From NCBI RefSeq assembly GCF_013280595.1, contig NZ_JAAATY010000029.1, positions 1 to 64,000 of the forward strand: a stretch of DNA of 64,000 nt, written 5' to 3'. Positions 56,001-63,644 of this stretch are shown here, in pieces (position 1 is the stretch's first letter; each line of letters begins with the position of its first letter). Position numbers and translations under genes: made by a program. The notes under the pieces were generated by a model. That model saw nothing but the letters and a program-made list of their open reading frames with translations. It was not told the origin of the DNA and did no database searches. Origin of the DNA: Kibdelosporangium persicum (lineage in GTDB: Bacteria; Actinomycetota; Actinomycetes; Mycobacteriales; Pseudonocardiaceae).

Positions 56001-56308
56001 TCGCTCTCAGCCGCGCTCTGGAGACCGGCCACCGCTTGCTCGAAGGCCAGGCTCTGTCCGCCTTGGCGCTCAACGCCCTCGCCGTTGGCGCCGAGGCCGT
56101 TTCCCTTGCGCGCCAGGCTTTGGCCGTGCACCGGGAAACCGGCTACCGCCTGGGGATCGCACGGACTCTGCGCACGTTGGGCGACGCGGTGTGCCAGGTC
56201 GAGGGAACCAGGTCCGCGCTGCCGCACTGGCAGGAAGCAGTCGAACTCTTCACCGGCATCGGTTCACCGGAAGCCATTGAGCTACGGCGGAAGATCAAGG
56301 CGGAGTAA
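53078..56308 (+). CDS. AfsR-like SARP / NB-ARC / TPR transcriptional regulator
   Basis: A 1076-residue AfsR-type activator. Residues about 1-95: OmpR-like DNA-binding domain (LELGPPKQRLVLAVLLL, AIHGRISRLRAVL). About 97-245: bacterial transcriptional activation domain (RFTALLAQARAAGQDDHAVA). About 270-590: NB-ARC ATPase, Walker A GVAGAGKTALAVH, Walker B RVLVVLDN, GHLPLALRI. From about 690: seven or more TPRs to the C-terminus. Such proteins integrate signals to switch on secondary metabolism. GTG start. Divergent from the FecB-like operon; no biosynthetic cluster is nearby. Confidence 0.9.
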   Translation: MRPVFEFGLLGPVQAYRGTTRLELGPPKQRLVLAVLLLTPNRPVPLDRLVDLTWPDSPPPTARTAIHGRISRLRAVLAATDGPDHGVSLDSEGSGYLLRVDPALVDVHRFTALLAQARAAGQDDHAVALYDRALTLWRGAPLDGVASDFVRRQLCAELVEARLNAEEEQAEIRLRLGQHRDLVEVLTGRLEVDPARERTAGQLALALYRSDQSSQALDVCRRTRRHLHDELGIDPGPSLRELEVAILRNDASLAAPAAARPRPVVALPSHLPAEPAGFTGRAVEVRRLTELLSGAPTTVTVTVISGVAGAGKTALAVHCAHQVSTRYPDGQLYVDLQGYHQSEPMRPVDALALFLRALGVAPTQVPADENEAVLLYRSRTAGRRVLVVLDNASSADQVRPLLPGAAGSAVLVTSRDDLRGLTALDSAVPLRLDTLTPMESLTLLSRVLGTSRVESQRGAAEDLARLCGHLPLALRIAAAHLAARPTEPIETYVRALDEGNRLGMLAIPEDSRAAVETAFDLSYRTLTADHQHLFGRLGLVPGPDFTAAVAAVLTGLPVPDTETGLDRLEAAHLVRRHAPGRYRLHDLLRLYAIARATDKDVHRLLAYYLHNADAAARRLYPHKIRLPLPAPPPGLVVTEFPDTGTASRWLDSELPNVIAAIHFCAREGHHQTLCLLADTLRGYFYGRGFVSEWLAVATAARQAASDPMLACAAELSLGDAYSVRSRHAQAREHHEAARSLARQAGWLDAESTALGTLGVIYRESGRLRAAIDSFTEALEINVRQDQPHKQVLDLVNLGGAQAMLGDLRQAAESFRRAWLAGRRVESPSGTAMVLQCLGNTDRLLGKLTDATGHVTEALALYRGTDDVLGQASALDSLASIHADAGRYREARQTATEALELARKIDSLRVESAALNTLGTVHHLQGEPSAALACHSEAHQIAVTAGLSSDLDALVGIANANVALGSYAEASSTANLALSRALETGHRLLEGQALSALALNALAVGAEAVSLARQALAVHRETGYRLGIARTLRTLGDAVCQVEGTRSALPHWQEAVELFTGIGSPEAIELRRKIKAE

Positions 56309-56650
56309 GCCGAAGGGCCCCTTGTCTCAGTACGTGAAGACGGTGGCGAACTTGACCAGCTCGTCCGCGGTGAGCGGAACGCCTGCCCGATCCGCAGGGA
56401 CGGATCAGCGTCGGCGGCAGGCAGGTCGGGAACCACACCGTCACGTGACTCGGACCGACGCCACGGACGCCGACGCTCGTTCATCCAGCATCGGAGCAAG
56501 GTCTTACGGGCGTACGCGTCGACGGCGTCCGGTTCGCGCAGTCTCGGCCGTCCGGCGATGGTTGCACGACTGGCCGGTGTGCCGGCCCGCGCTTGGGGTA
56601 ACTCCTATGTGGACCGGATCCGCACGCGGGCCACCAGGAGAGACACGGGC
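56309..56650. other. 342-bp intergenic stretch with a possible gene remnant
   Basis: No intact gene. On the minus strand a 25-codon segment ending at TGA 56327-56329 reads SVPADRAGVPLTADELVKFA and continues TVFTY, which looks like the true C-terminus of a lost gene: codon-biased, with the frame closed upstream by a stop. The rest shows nothing recognisable. AGGAG at about 56636 serves the next gene. Confidence 0.4.
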
Positions 56651-56833
56651 ATGAAGCGCAGGGTCGAGACCTATTACCAGGAAGGCATGTGGAAGAACCG
56701 GATCGCCGGCAACATGCGGGCCTCCAGCAGGCACTCGACCAAGGCCGAAGCCGAGGCCCACGGCCAGGAGATGGCCCGCAGGCTCGGCCTGGAGCACGTC
56801 GTGAAGAACCCGGACGGCACGATCAGGAAATGA
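56651..56833 (+). CDS. DUF2188-like small protein
   Basis: A 60-residue basic protein resembling DUF2188: ETYYQEGMWKNRIAGN, then SSRHSTKAEAEAHGQEMARR, and a closing KNPDGTIRK. Members carry a short beta-beta-alpha unit of unknown function. ATG at 56651 has AGGAG about ten bases upstream. Its stop is 9 bp from the 3' end of the convergent gene. Confidence 0.7.
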   Translation: MKRRVETYYQEGMWKNRIAGNMRASSRHSTKAEAEAHGQEMARRLGLEHVVKNPDGTIRK

Positions 56834-56842
56834 GCGCGGACG

Positions 56843-57274
56843 TCAGCGGACCAGTTCGTCCGGCACGGGCAGGCCGAGCGCGACGAGCAGCCGCGTCGTC
56901 CTGATCTCCGCGTAGACCTCGCCCTCGTCGACCTCGTCACCGTCGTGGCCACGCCGTGCCTGCCGGTCGACGAGGTAATCCGTGATCACGCTTTCGGTTC
57001 GGCGCACGGCTTCGTCGTCCGTTTCGCCGTGCACCTCCGCCCACCACGCTGCCAGGCCACGCGCTTCACGGGGCACGTCGACGGTGACGTCAGCGGGCGT
57101 GTCGCCGAGGTGAGCGACACCGCTCCCCGGCCCTTCCGGGTGGTATTCGAGCGTCGTGAACTCGCTGTCGTGCACGTCGACCACCAGCCAGGGGCCGGCG
57201 ACGTCCGGTGTGTCACCGGACCGCCACCGCGTCCACTGCCGGCCGTCGTACAGCAACGTGCCGGAATAGCCCAT
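56843..57274 (-). CDS. Hypothetical acidic protein
   Basis: A 143-residue acidic protein without signal or membrane segments. N-terminal strands (MGYSGTLLYDGRQWTRWRSG, GPWLVVDVHDSEFTTLEY) are followed by a helical C-terminus (RGLAAWWAEVHGETDDEAVR). I do not recognise the family. Its start is 2 bp after the stop of the DUF2267 gene on the same strand, so the two form a unit. Confidence 0.6.
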   Translation of the reverse strand: MGYSGTLLYDGRQWTRWRSGDTPDVAGPWLVVDVHDSEFTTLEYHPEGPGSGVAHLGDTPADVTVDVPREARGLAAWWAEVHGETDDEAVRRTESVITDYLVDRQARRGHDGDEVDEGEVYAEIRTTRLLVALGLPVPDELVR

Positions 57275-57276
57275 GG

Positions 57277-57666
57277 TCAGGTCCGGCCCTCGAGGCCTGC
57301 CGTCGAGAGCAGGTCCTGCCGGTAGTCCGCCGGCAACTGGGCGGTCAGGTCGTCGAACTCCCCCGGCGACACGCCGCCCTTCAGCGCGGCCACCACGGCA
57401 CGGGCGTGCTCACGGGCGCCGTCGTGTGTGCAGCCGCGGTCCTCCACCTGCGCCACACGACGGTAGAACTCCTCCACGCCGAAGGTGGCGCCCTGGTCGG
57501 CAACGGGAAGCGCCTCGGCGAGCGCGGGAGACAGGCCGCCTGACTCGGCTCCGCTCAACCGCTCCCCCAACACCGACAAAGTCGCCCTGGTGGCCGCGGT
57601 CGCGTGCTCGTCGTCCTCCAGTCCGGCCTTTCCTCGCACGGCCGACGCGATCTCGTGCTCCTTCAT
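57277..57666 (-). CDS. DUF2267-family protein
   Basis: A 129-residue protein with the DUF2267 helical pattern: ATAATRATLSVLGERLSG, PALAEALPVADQGATFGVEE FYRRVAQVE read as two adjoining segments, and EFDDLTAQLPADYRQDLLS. DUF2267 proteins carry two homologous helical repeats and have no assigned biochemistry. ATG at 57666 has AGGAGG eight bases upstream, which rules out the longer frame to 57798. Confidence 0.75.
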   Translation of the reverse strand: MKEHEIASAVRGKAGLEDDEHATAATRATLSVLGERLSGAESGGLSPALAEALPVADQGATFGVEEFYRRVAQVEDRGCTHDGAREHARAVVAALKGGVSPGEFDDLTAQLPADYRQDLLSTAGLEGRT

Positions 57667-57727
57667 CGCACCTCCTGTCGTCACACCTCCCCCTCCGCGT
57701 ACCCCGTACGGGCGGTGCGACACATGG

Positions 57728-57829
57728 TCAGGCTTGGGCGGTGAAGTCCTCGATGGACGACCGTGGGTCGCCGGAACGCACCAGCACCACGCCCGCAAGG
57801 CTCAGGGGTGCCGGTTCCCGGAAGACCAT
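57728..57829 (-). other. Possible short ORF or gene remnant
   Basis: A 33-codon minus-strand frame (MVFREPAPLSLAGVVLVRSG, ending IEDFTAQA) has coding-like composition and continues open upstream without a start. It may be the C-terminus of a decayed gene. The remainder of 57667-57940 holds nothing recognisable. Confidence 0.3.
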
Positions 57830-57940
57830 GCGGTCCACGTCGAGGGTCGTCGACGAACACAGTCACCCGGCCGGCGTCAACCGATCCGTGGCCACGTTCG
57901 GCACACCCAGAACCTGACAGGCTCTGGCAAGGTGACAGAC

Positions 57941-59161
57941 ATGTCTTCTCATTCCGACGAAGCGCCCGCCCTGTTCGGTCCGGAGTTCGATCGGAATCCC
58001 GCCGCCGCGCTCCAGTGGTTGCGCGAGAACGCCCCGGTGTACCGCCTGGCCTTCCCGGGCGGGGCGTGGGCGTGGTTCGTCACCCGCTACGACGACGCTG
58101 TCGCCGCGCTGGCCGATCCCCGGCTGGCGAAGAACCCGCGCAAGGGCAACGTCGAGTGGCAGCGGTCCGGGATGGGCCTGCCGCTGGACCACCGGGCCTC
58201 GCTCGTGCGGAACATGGTGAACACCGATCCGCCGGACCACGCCCGGCTGCGGCGTGCGGTACGCGGCGCGTTCACCCCGCGCCGGATGGAACAGCTGCGC
58301 GTGCGTACCCAGCAGGTCACTGACGAACTGCTGGCCGCGATCCTGCGGAAGGACACCGCCGACCTGATCGAGGACCTGGCGTATCCCCTGCCCATCACGA
58401 TCCTGTGCGATCTGCTCGGCGTGCCGGAACAGGACCGTGCCGAACTCCACCGCTGGGCGAAGGTGATCGACTCGTCCGACGACACCGCGGTGCACTCCGT
58501 GCTGGAAGCCACCGACGCGCTGGAGGCGTTGGTGGTCAAGGTCGTGGCGGGCAAACGCCGGGACCCGGCCGAGGACCTGATCAGCGAGCTGATCGCGCAG
58601 CAGCAGGCGGGCACGCTGAGCGCCGACGAACTGACCTCCACGGTGTTCCTGCTGCTGATCGGCGGGCACGAGACCACGGTGGCGCTGATCGGCAACGCGT
58701 TGCTGGCGCTGCTGACGCATCCGCGGTACGCGGACGCGGCGCGCGCCGACGCGGGCCTGCTGCCCGCGATCATCGAGGAGTCACTGCGCCTGGACCCGCC
58801 GACCCGCAACGCCACCTGGCGGTTCGTCACCGAGCCGATGACACTGGCCGGTCAGCCGGTGAACCCCGGCGACGCGGTGCTGATCTCGTTGCTCAGCGCC
58901 AACCGTGACCCGGGAGTGTTCGCCGACCCGGACACGTTCCAGCCGCGGGAACGGGATCACAGGCACCTGGCGTTCGGGCACGGCCCGCACGTCTGCATCG
59001 GCGCGGCGATGGCCAGGATGGAGGCGACCGCGGCGATCGGCACCGTGTTGCGCACGCTGCCGAACATGCGCTTGGCCGTCCCCGCCGAGGAACTGGTGTG
59101 GTGGCCCAGCCCGATCATGCGCGGCCTGTACGCCCTGCCCGTCCACCCAACCCCCAGCTAA
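57941..59161 (+). CDS. Cytochrome P450
   Basis: A 406-residue bacterial class I P450. The I-helix oxygen motif is LLIGGHETTVAL, ExxR is in EESLRLDPP, and the haem loop FGHGPHVCIGAAMARME has ligand Cys352. It needs ferredoxin and reductase partners, which are absent nearby. The start is ATG 57941 or in-frame GTG 57932. The substrate is unknown. Convergent with a TetR gene; palindrome copy 4 begins four bases after the stop. Confidence 0.93.
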   Translation: MSSHSDEAPALFGPEFDRNPAAALQWLRENAPVYRLAFPGGAWAWFVTRYDDAVAALADPRLAKNPRKGNVEWQRSGMGLPLDHRASLVRNMVNTDPPDHARLRRAVRGAFTPRRMEQLRVRTQQVTDELLAAILRKDTADLIEDLAYPLPITILCDLLGVPEQDRAELHRWAKVIDSSDDTAVHSVLEATDALEALVVKVVAGKRRDPAEDLISELIAQQQAGTLSADELTSTVFLLLIGGHETTVALIGNALLALLTHPRYADAARADAGLLPAIIEESLRLDPPTRNATWRFVTEPMTLAGQPVNPGDAVLISLLSANRDPGVFADPDTFQPRERDHRHLAFGHGPHVCIGAAMARMEATAAIGTVLRTLPNMRLAVPAEELVWWPSPIMRGLYALPVHPTPS

Positions 59162-59164
59162 CCC

Positions 59165-59210
59165 CTCGTGAGGGTTTATCGGCGTTCTAACCCTGATAAA
59201 CACTCACGAG
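59165..59210. repeat. Dispersed palindrome, copy 4 (bidirectional terminator position)
   Basis: CTCGTGAGGGTTTATC (59165-59180) and GATAAACACTCACGAG (59195-59210), one mismatch, with a centre closely like copy 3. It lies between convergent P450 and TetR genes and supplies the TetR TGA stop. Confidence 0.87.
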
Positions 59211-59809
59211 GGGGAGCGGCCGGTGAGGAACTGCTGCACCATCGGCCCGAACCGGGCCACCAGCTCGTCGACGGGCGCTGAGGCGATCGGCTCGATCTTG
59301 AAGATGTAGCGCGCCACCGCGAGTCCCAGGATCTGCACGTTCAGCATGCCCACGCGCAGTGCGGCGTCCGGCACGTCGAGCAGTTCGACCAGCCGCCCGT
59401 TGATCTCCCGGTCGATGAACTCGCGCAGCAGTGCCTCAGACTCCTCATGGGTGGGCGCCGACCGGGTGAGCACCGCGAGCGGGGTGCGGTCGGACTTGTC
59501 CATGTTCTCCAGCAACGTGCGGATCACGCGTTCGCCGATGCCGTCCAGCCCCCCGGCGAAGATCGATTCGAGCGCGGGCGGGAGGTGCGCCGGCATCTCG
59601 GTCGCGGCGGCGAACAGGCCCTTCTTCGTGTCGAAGAAGTAGAACACCATCGCCGGGTCGACGTCCGCCCTGGCGGCGACCGCGCGCACGGTGGTGCCGC
59701 CGTAGCCGTTCTCACGGAACAGCGCGCGGGCGGCGTCCAGGATGCGCTGCCTGCTTTCCGCGCCGGATCGCCATCGGCCGGGGCGGGCGGGGGAACTGTG
59801 TTCTGCCAT
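59204..59809 (-). CDS. TetR-family repressor
   Basis: A 201-residue TetR protein: N-terminal HTH (SRQRILDAARALFRENGYGG, then TTVRAVAARADVDPAMVFYF) and a helical ligand domain (LVELLDVPDAALRVGMLNVQ). ATG at 59809 is the best start; the longer frame would cover one of its own operators. Two palindromes in the divergent region to the FAD monooxygenase gene are its expected binding sites. Its last codons lie in palindrome copy 4. Confidence 0.9.
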   Translation of the reverse strand: MAEHSSPARPGRWRSGAESRQRILDAARALFRENGYGGTTVRAVAARADVDPAMVFYFFDTKKGLFAAATEMPAHLPPALESIFAGGLDGIGERVIRTLLENMDKSDRTPLAVLTRSAPTHEESEALLREFIDREINGRLVELLDVPDAALRVGMLNVQILGLAVARYIFKIEPIASAPVDELVARFGPMVQQFLTGRSPS

Positions 59810-59834
59810 GACGCGGACGAGTCTATCGGAGTTT

Positions 59835-59854
59835 TCTTCATCGGCTGATGAAGA
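59835..59854. promoter_or_regulatory. TetR operator 1
   Basis: TCTTCATCGG and CTGATGAAGA form a 20-bp palindrome matching at 9 of 10 positions. It lies 26 bases upstream of the TetR start. A second copy begins 34 bases further on. Confidence 0.75.
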
Positions 59855-59868
59855 TTCGTGTACGGTGA

Positions 59869-59888
59869 ACTTCATCAGGCGATGAAGA
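59869..59888. promoter_or_regulatory. TetR operator 2
   Basis: Core CTTCATCAGGCGATGAAG (59870-59887) repeats the half-sites CTTCATC/GATGAAG of operator 1, centre to centre 34 bp. It ends just before the monooxygenase start codon, so repressor binding would block that gene directly. Confidence 0.75.
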
Positions 59889-59895
59889 AACCGGG

Positions 59896-60912
59896 GTGGT
59901 TGTCGTGCGGGTGATCGTGATCGGTGCCGGGCTCGGCGGGCTGACGCTGGCCCACGGCTTGCGCAGAGCCGGGATCGACGTGGTGGTGTACGAGCGGGAC
60001 AGCGCGCAAGGTCGTCCGCAGGGCGTGAGCCTGCAGTTCGACGACCGGGCGATGACCGCGCTGCGGGCCTGCCTGTCGCCGCAACACGTCGCCATGGTCG
60101 AGGCCACCATGGGCGGGCAACGGGACCGAATCCAGTTCCTGTCCGAAGTAGACGGCGAGCTGGAAGTCGTGCGCACGCGACCGTCCCCGCGGCCCGGACG
60201 ACAGGTCAACCGACGGCTGCTGCGCGCGATCATGCTGACCGGGCTGGAGAACACCGTGCGGTTCGGCGCGGAGTTCACGCGGTTCGAGCAACAGGCGGAT
60301 GGCACTGTCCAGGCGTGGTTCGCTGACGGCAGCACGGATCGCGCCGACGTCCTGGTCGGCGCGGACGGGATCGGTTCGGCCGTCCGCCGCCAGCACCTGC
60401 CGGACGTCCAGGTGGTCGACACCGGTAAGCGCATGCTGATGGGCGCGACGCCGCTGCGTGCCGTGGCAGGCACCGGACTGCCCGATCTGATCGGCCACAA
60501 TCCCGGCAACGCCAAGGGAATGGTCCTGGCGGTGCACAGGTTCGCCGAACCGGTGACCGATGCCGAGGACTACGTGATGTGGGCGCTGCCCTTCACCCAG
60601 GAGCGGCCCGCCTCCGCCACGGAACTGGCCAGGGAGCTGCATCCGACGTTGCGGCTGGTCGTCGACGAAGCCTGGCAGGACGTCACGGTCGCGCTCCGGC
60701 TCGGGATGATCCCTCCCCTGCCCGAATGGCCCGCCGGACCCGTCACGTTGCTCGGCGACGCACTGCACGCCGCCCCCGGCTTCGGCGGCAACCTCGCGAC
60801 GCAGGACGCGCACCGCCTGCGTGACGCACTGGCCAAAGCCGCCAGGGGCGAACAGGATCTGCTCACCGCGATCGGCGAATACGAGGACGCGGCGCGGCGG
60901 GTCAGCGCATGA
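59896..60912 (+). CDS. FAD-dependent monooxygenase (PHBH/TetX-like)
   Basis: A 338-residue group A flavoprotein: dinucleotide motif VIVIGAGLGGLTLAHGLRRA, RPQGVSLQFDD, DG-motif VLVGADGIGSAVRR, and GD-motif VTLLGDALHAAPGFGGN. It is shorter than most relatives (about 380-400), mainly at the C-terminus. Substrate unknown; drug or phenol hydroxylation is typical. GTG at 59896 or 59905. It is divergent from the TetR gene with two operators between and overlaps the DUF3159 gene by four bases, implying a ligand-induced unit. Confidence 0.88.
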   Translation: MVVVRVIVIGAGLGGLTLAHGLRRAGIDVVVYERDSAQGRPQGVSLQFDDRAMTALRACLSPQHVAMVEATMGGQRDRIQFLSEVDGELEVVRTRPSPRPGRQVNRRLLRAIMLTGLENTVRFGAEFTRFEQQADGTVQAWFADGSTDRADVLVGADGIGSAVRRQHLPDVQVVDTGKRMLMGATPLRAVAGTGLPDLIGHNPGNAKGMVLAVHRFAEPVTDAEDYVMWALPFTQERPASATELARELHPTLRLVVDEAWQDVTVALRLGMIPPLPEWPAGPVTLLGDALHAAPGFGGNLATQDAHRLRDALAKAARGEQDLLTAIGEYEDAARRVSA

Positions 60913-61541
60913 ACTTCAGCGCTCTCACCCAGAAGTCGCTGTCCCTGTTCGCCGCGGTGGGCGGGTGGCGCACGGTCGCCGAAGGCGTCGCGTCGAAGAC
61001 ACTGTTCCTGATCGTCTACCTCCTGACTGATCACGTGACGACGTCCGCGCTGGTGGCGGTCGGTGGTGTGCTGGTGTTCGCGGTGGCGCGGTTCTGGACC
61101 GACCGCAAGGTCTGGCAGGCGTTGATCCCCTTGGTGATCGTGACGCTTTCGGCGGTGCTGGCCGGCAGCACCGGGCACGGAGTGGACTTCTACCTCTCCG
61201 GGGTGGTCATGTCGGCGGGCGCCGGAGCTGTCGTCCTGGTGTCCATGCTCGTGCGGTGGCCGGTGATCGGACTGGCCGTGGGGGCGGTGCGGGGTGAACG
61301 GTTCGGGTGGCGGCGGGATCGGGTACGGCTGCGGCGTTACCAGGCGTGCACCGGGATCTTCCTGGCGAAGTTCGTCGTCTCCACCGCCGTCCAGCTTCCG
61401 CTGTACCTGGAAGGGCAGGTTGTCGCCCTCGGCATCGCGAGCACACTGGTCAACACTCCGGCGATGGGCATCTGTGCGTACCTGTGCTGGCGGATCCTGC
61501 GAGTCGAAGCGGACTTGTTCACCGGACGCACGTCTGGTTGA
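60909..61541 (+). CDS. DUF3159-like membrane protein
   Basis: A 210-residue membrane protein with about six helices (around 28-40, 45-60, 70-87, 93-112, 152-172, 178-195) and the DUF3159 central region WPVIGLAVGAVRGERFGWRR. Function unknown. It overlaps the FAD monooxygenase gene (ATGA), so it is expected under the same TetR control, which is not typical for this family. Confidence 0.75.
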   Translation: MNFSALTQKSLSLFAAVGGWRTVAEGVASKTLFLIVYLLTDHVTTSALVAVGGVLVFAVARFWTDRKVWQALIPLVIVTLSAVLAGSTGHGVDFYLSGVVMSAGAGAVVLVSMLVRWPVIGLAVGAVRGERFGWRRDRVRLRRYQACTGIFLAKFVVSTAVQLPLYLEGQVVALGIASTLVNTPAMGICAYLCWRILRVEADLFTGRTSG

Positions 61542-61631
61542 TCTGCGAATTCGGCCGGGACCAGGCACAGTTGTCGGTGAACCCGATTGCCTTGTGGTGA
61601 CGCGCCGAGGAGTTGACGCGGAGGGAATCTG

Positions 61632-63614
61632 ATGACTGGACGGCTCGGCATCGACCACGTGACGCCCCACGTGGAGTGCGGGCGTTACCCCGTCAAGGCC
61701 GTCGTCGGCGAATGCCTTCCCATCCACGCCACCGTTTGGCGTGAAGGGCACGACGCGGTCGCGGCCAGCGTCGTCTGGCAGGGACCCGGCGGCACAGCGC
61801 CCCGGACCGTGCGCATGAGCCCTCATCCCGAGGAACCCGACCGCTGGCTCGCCACGGTCGTGCCCGACGAGACCGGCATGTGGTCCTTCCACATCGAAGC
61901 GTGGAGCGACCCGTGGTCCACCTGGCGGCACGCCGCCGAGGTCAAGGCGGCGGCCGGGCAGAACGCCGAGGAGATGGCGAACGACCTGGAGATCGGCGCG
62001 CGGCTGCTGTGCACGGTCGCCGAGCGCCCGCGGTACGCCACCGACCGCGGCGGCGAGAGCCGGCAACTGCTCACGCTGGCGGCCGCCGCCCTGCGGGACA
62101 CCGAGCGCCCGCTGGCGGACCGGCTGACCCTGGCCCTGTCACCGCCGGTTGAGCGGATCATGACCGAGGACCCGGTCCGTGAGCTCATCACCGAAGGCGA
62201 ACGCCACGAGGTCTACGTCGACCGGCAACGGGCCCTGTTCGGGTCCTGGTACGAACTGTTCCCCCGGTCCACGGGTGGCTGGGACGCCGAGCGGCGTCCG
62301 GTGCACGGCACGTTCAAGACCGCGGCCGAGGACCTGCCGCGCGTGGCCGCGATGGGGTTCGACGTCGTCTACCTCACTCCCATCCATCCCATCGGCGAGG
62401 TGAACCGCAAGGGCCGCAACAACACCCTGCACCGCGAGCCGGACGACGTCGGCTCGCCGTGGGCGATCGGGTCGGCCGACGGCGGGCACGACGCCATCCA
62501 CCCGCGACTGGGCACCATGGCGGACTTCGACGACTACGTCGCGGCCGCGGCGGACCTGGGCCTCGAGGTGGCGCTCGACCTGGCGTTGCAGGCCGCGCCG
62601 GACCACCCGTGGGTCAAGCGGCATCCAGAGTGGTTCACCACCCTGCCGGACGGATCGATCGCCTACGCGGAGAACCCGCCGAAGAAGTACCAGGACATCT
62701 ACCCGCTCAACTTCGACAACGACCCCGAGGGCATCTACGCGGAGGTGCTGCGGGTGGTGCGGCACTGGGCCGAGCACGGCGTGCGGATCTTCCGGGTGGA
62801 CAACCCGCACACCAAGCCGCCGAACTTCTGGGAATGGCTGATCTGGAAGGTCAAGGAGCAGTACCCGGACGTGCTGTTCCTGTCCGAGGCGTTCACCCGC
62901 CCGGCCCGGCTCTACGGCCTGGCGCGGCTCGGGTTCACCCAGTCCTACACGTACTTCACCTGGCGCACCGGCAAACAGGAACTGATCGAGTTCGGCCAGG
63001 AACTGGTGGCGCACGCCGACGAGGCACGGCCGAACCTGTTCGTCAACACGCAGGACATCCTGCACGCCTCGCTGCAACAGGGCGGGCCGGGGATGTTCGC
63101 CATCCGCGCGGTTCTCGCGGCCACGTTCTCGCCGACGTGGGGCGTGTACTCGGGCTACGAGTTGTTCGAGGACACGCCGTTACGACAGGGCAGTGAGGAG
63201 TACCTCGACTCGGAGAAGTACCAACTGCGGCCCCGTGACTACGCCGCCGCACGCGCCGAAGGCCGGTCACTGGAACCGTTCCTGACGCGCCTGAACCAGA
63301 TCCGCCGCGCCCACTCCGCGTTGCAGCAGTTGCGCACGCTGCGTTTCCACCACGTGGACAACGACGCGATGCTGGCGTACTCGAAGGTCGATCCGGCCAC
63401 ATCGGACACTGTGATCGTCGTGGTGACGCTGAACCCGTTCGGCACCGAGGAAGCCACGGTGTGGCTGGACCTGCCCGCCATCGGCATGCAGTGGAACGAC
63501 CAGTTCACCGTGGCCGACGAGATCACCGGCGAACGCTACACATGGGGTCAGGCCAACTTCGTGCGGTTGCAGCCGTGGCGGGCGGTCTCGCACATCCTCA
63601 CGGTCGTGCGCTGA
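61632..63614 (+). CDS. glgE: Alpha-1,4-glucan:maltose-1-phosphate maltosyltransferase
   Basis: A 660-residue GH13_3 enzyme that transfers maltose from maltose-1-phosphate onto alpha-glucan. An N-terminal beta domain (about 1-90) and helical insert precede the (beta/alpha)8 barrel. Nucleophile Asp390 is in [16 protein letters not shown] and acid/base Glu419 in [10 protein letters not shown], 29 residues apart as in Streptomyces Glg[21 protein letters not shown] and [15 protein letters not shown] are family-specific. Its usual partners (treS, pep2, glgB) are not in the 386 bp that remain to the right edge and do not lie to the left. Confidence 0.95.
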   Translation: MTGRLGIDHVTPHVECGRYPVKAVVGECLPIHATVWREGHDAVAASVVWQGPGGTAPRTVRMSPHPEEPDRWLATVVPDETGMWSFHIEAWSDPWSTWRHAAEVKAAAGQNAEEMANDLEIGARLLCTVAERPRYATDRGGESRQLLTLAAAALRDTERPLADRLTLALSPPVERIMTEDPVRELITEGERHEVYVDRQRALFGSWYELFPRSTGGWDAERRPVHGTFKTAAEDLPRVAAMGFDVVYLTPIHPIGEVNRKGRNNTLHREPDDVGSPWAIGSADGGHDAIHPRLGTMADFDDYVAAAADLGLEVALDLALQAAPDHPWVKRHPEWFTTLPDGSIAYAENPPKKYQDIYPLNFDNDPEGIYAEVLRVVRHWAEHGVRIFRVDNPHTKPPNFWEWLIWKVKEQYPDVLFLSEAFTRPARLYGLARLGFTQSYTYFTWRTGKQELIEFGQELVAHADEARPNLFVNTQDILHASLQQGGPGMFAIRAVLAATFSPTWGVYSGYELFEDTPLRQGSEEYLDSEKYQLRPRDYAAARAEGRSLEPFLTRLNQIRRAHSALQQLRTLRFHHVDNDAMLAYSKVDPATSDTVIVVVTLNPFGTEEATVWLDLPAIGMQWNDQFTVADEITGERYTWGQANFVRLQPWRAVSHILTVVR

Positions 63615-63644
63615 TCGGGACAAACACCGGCGTGCCGGAGCATG

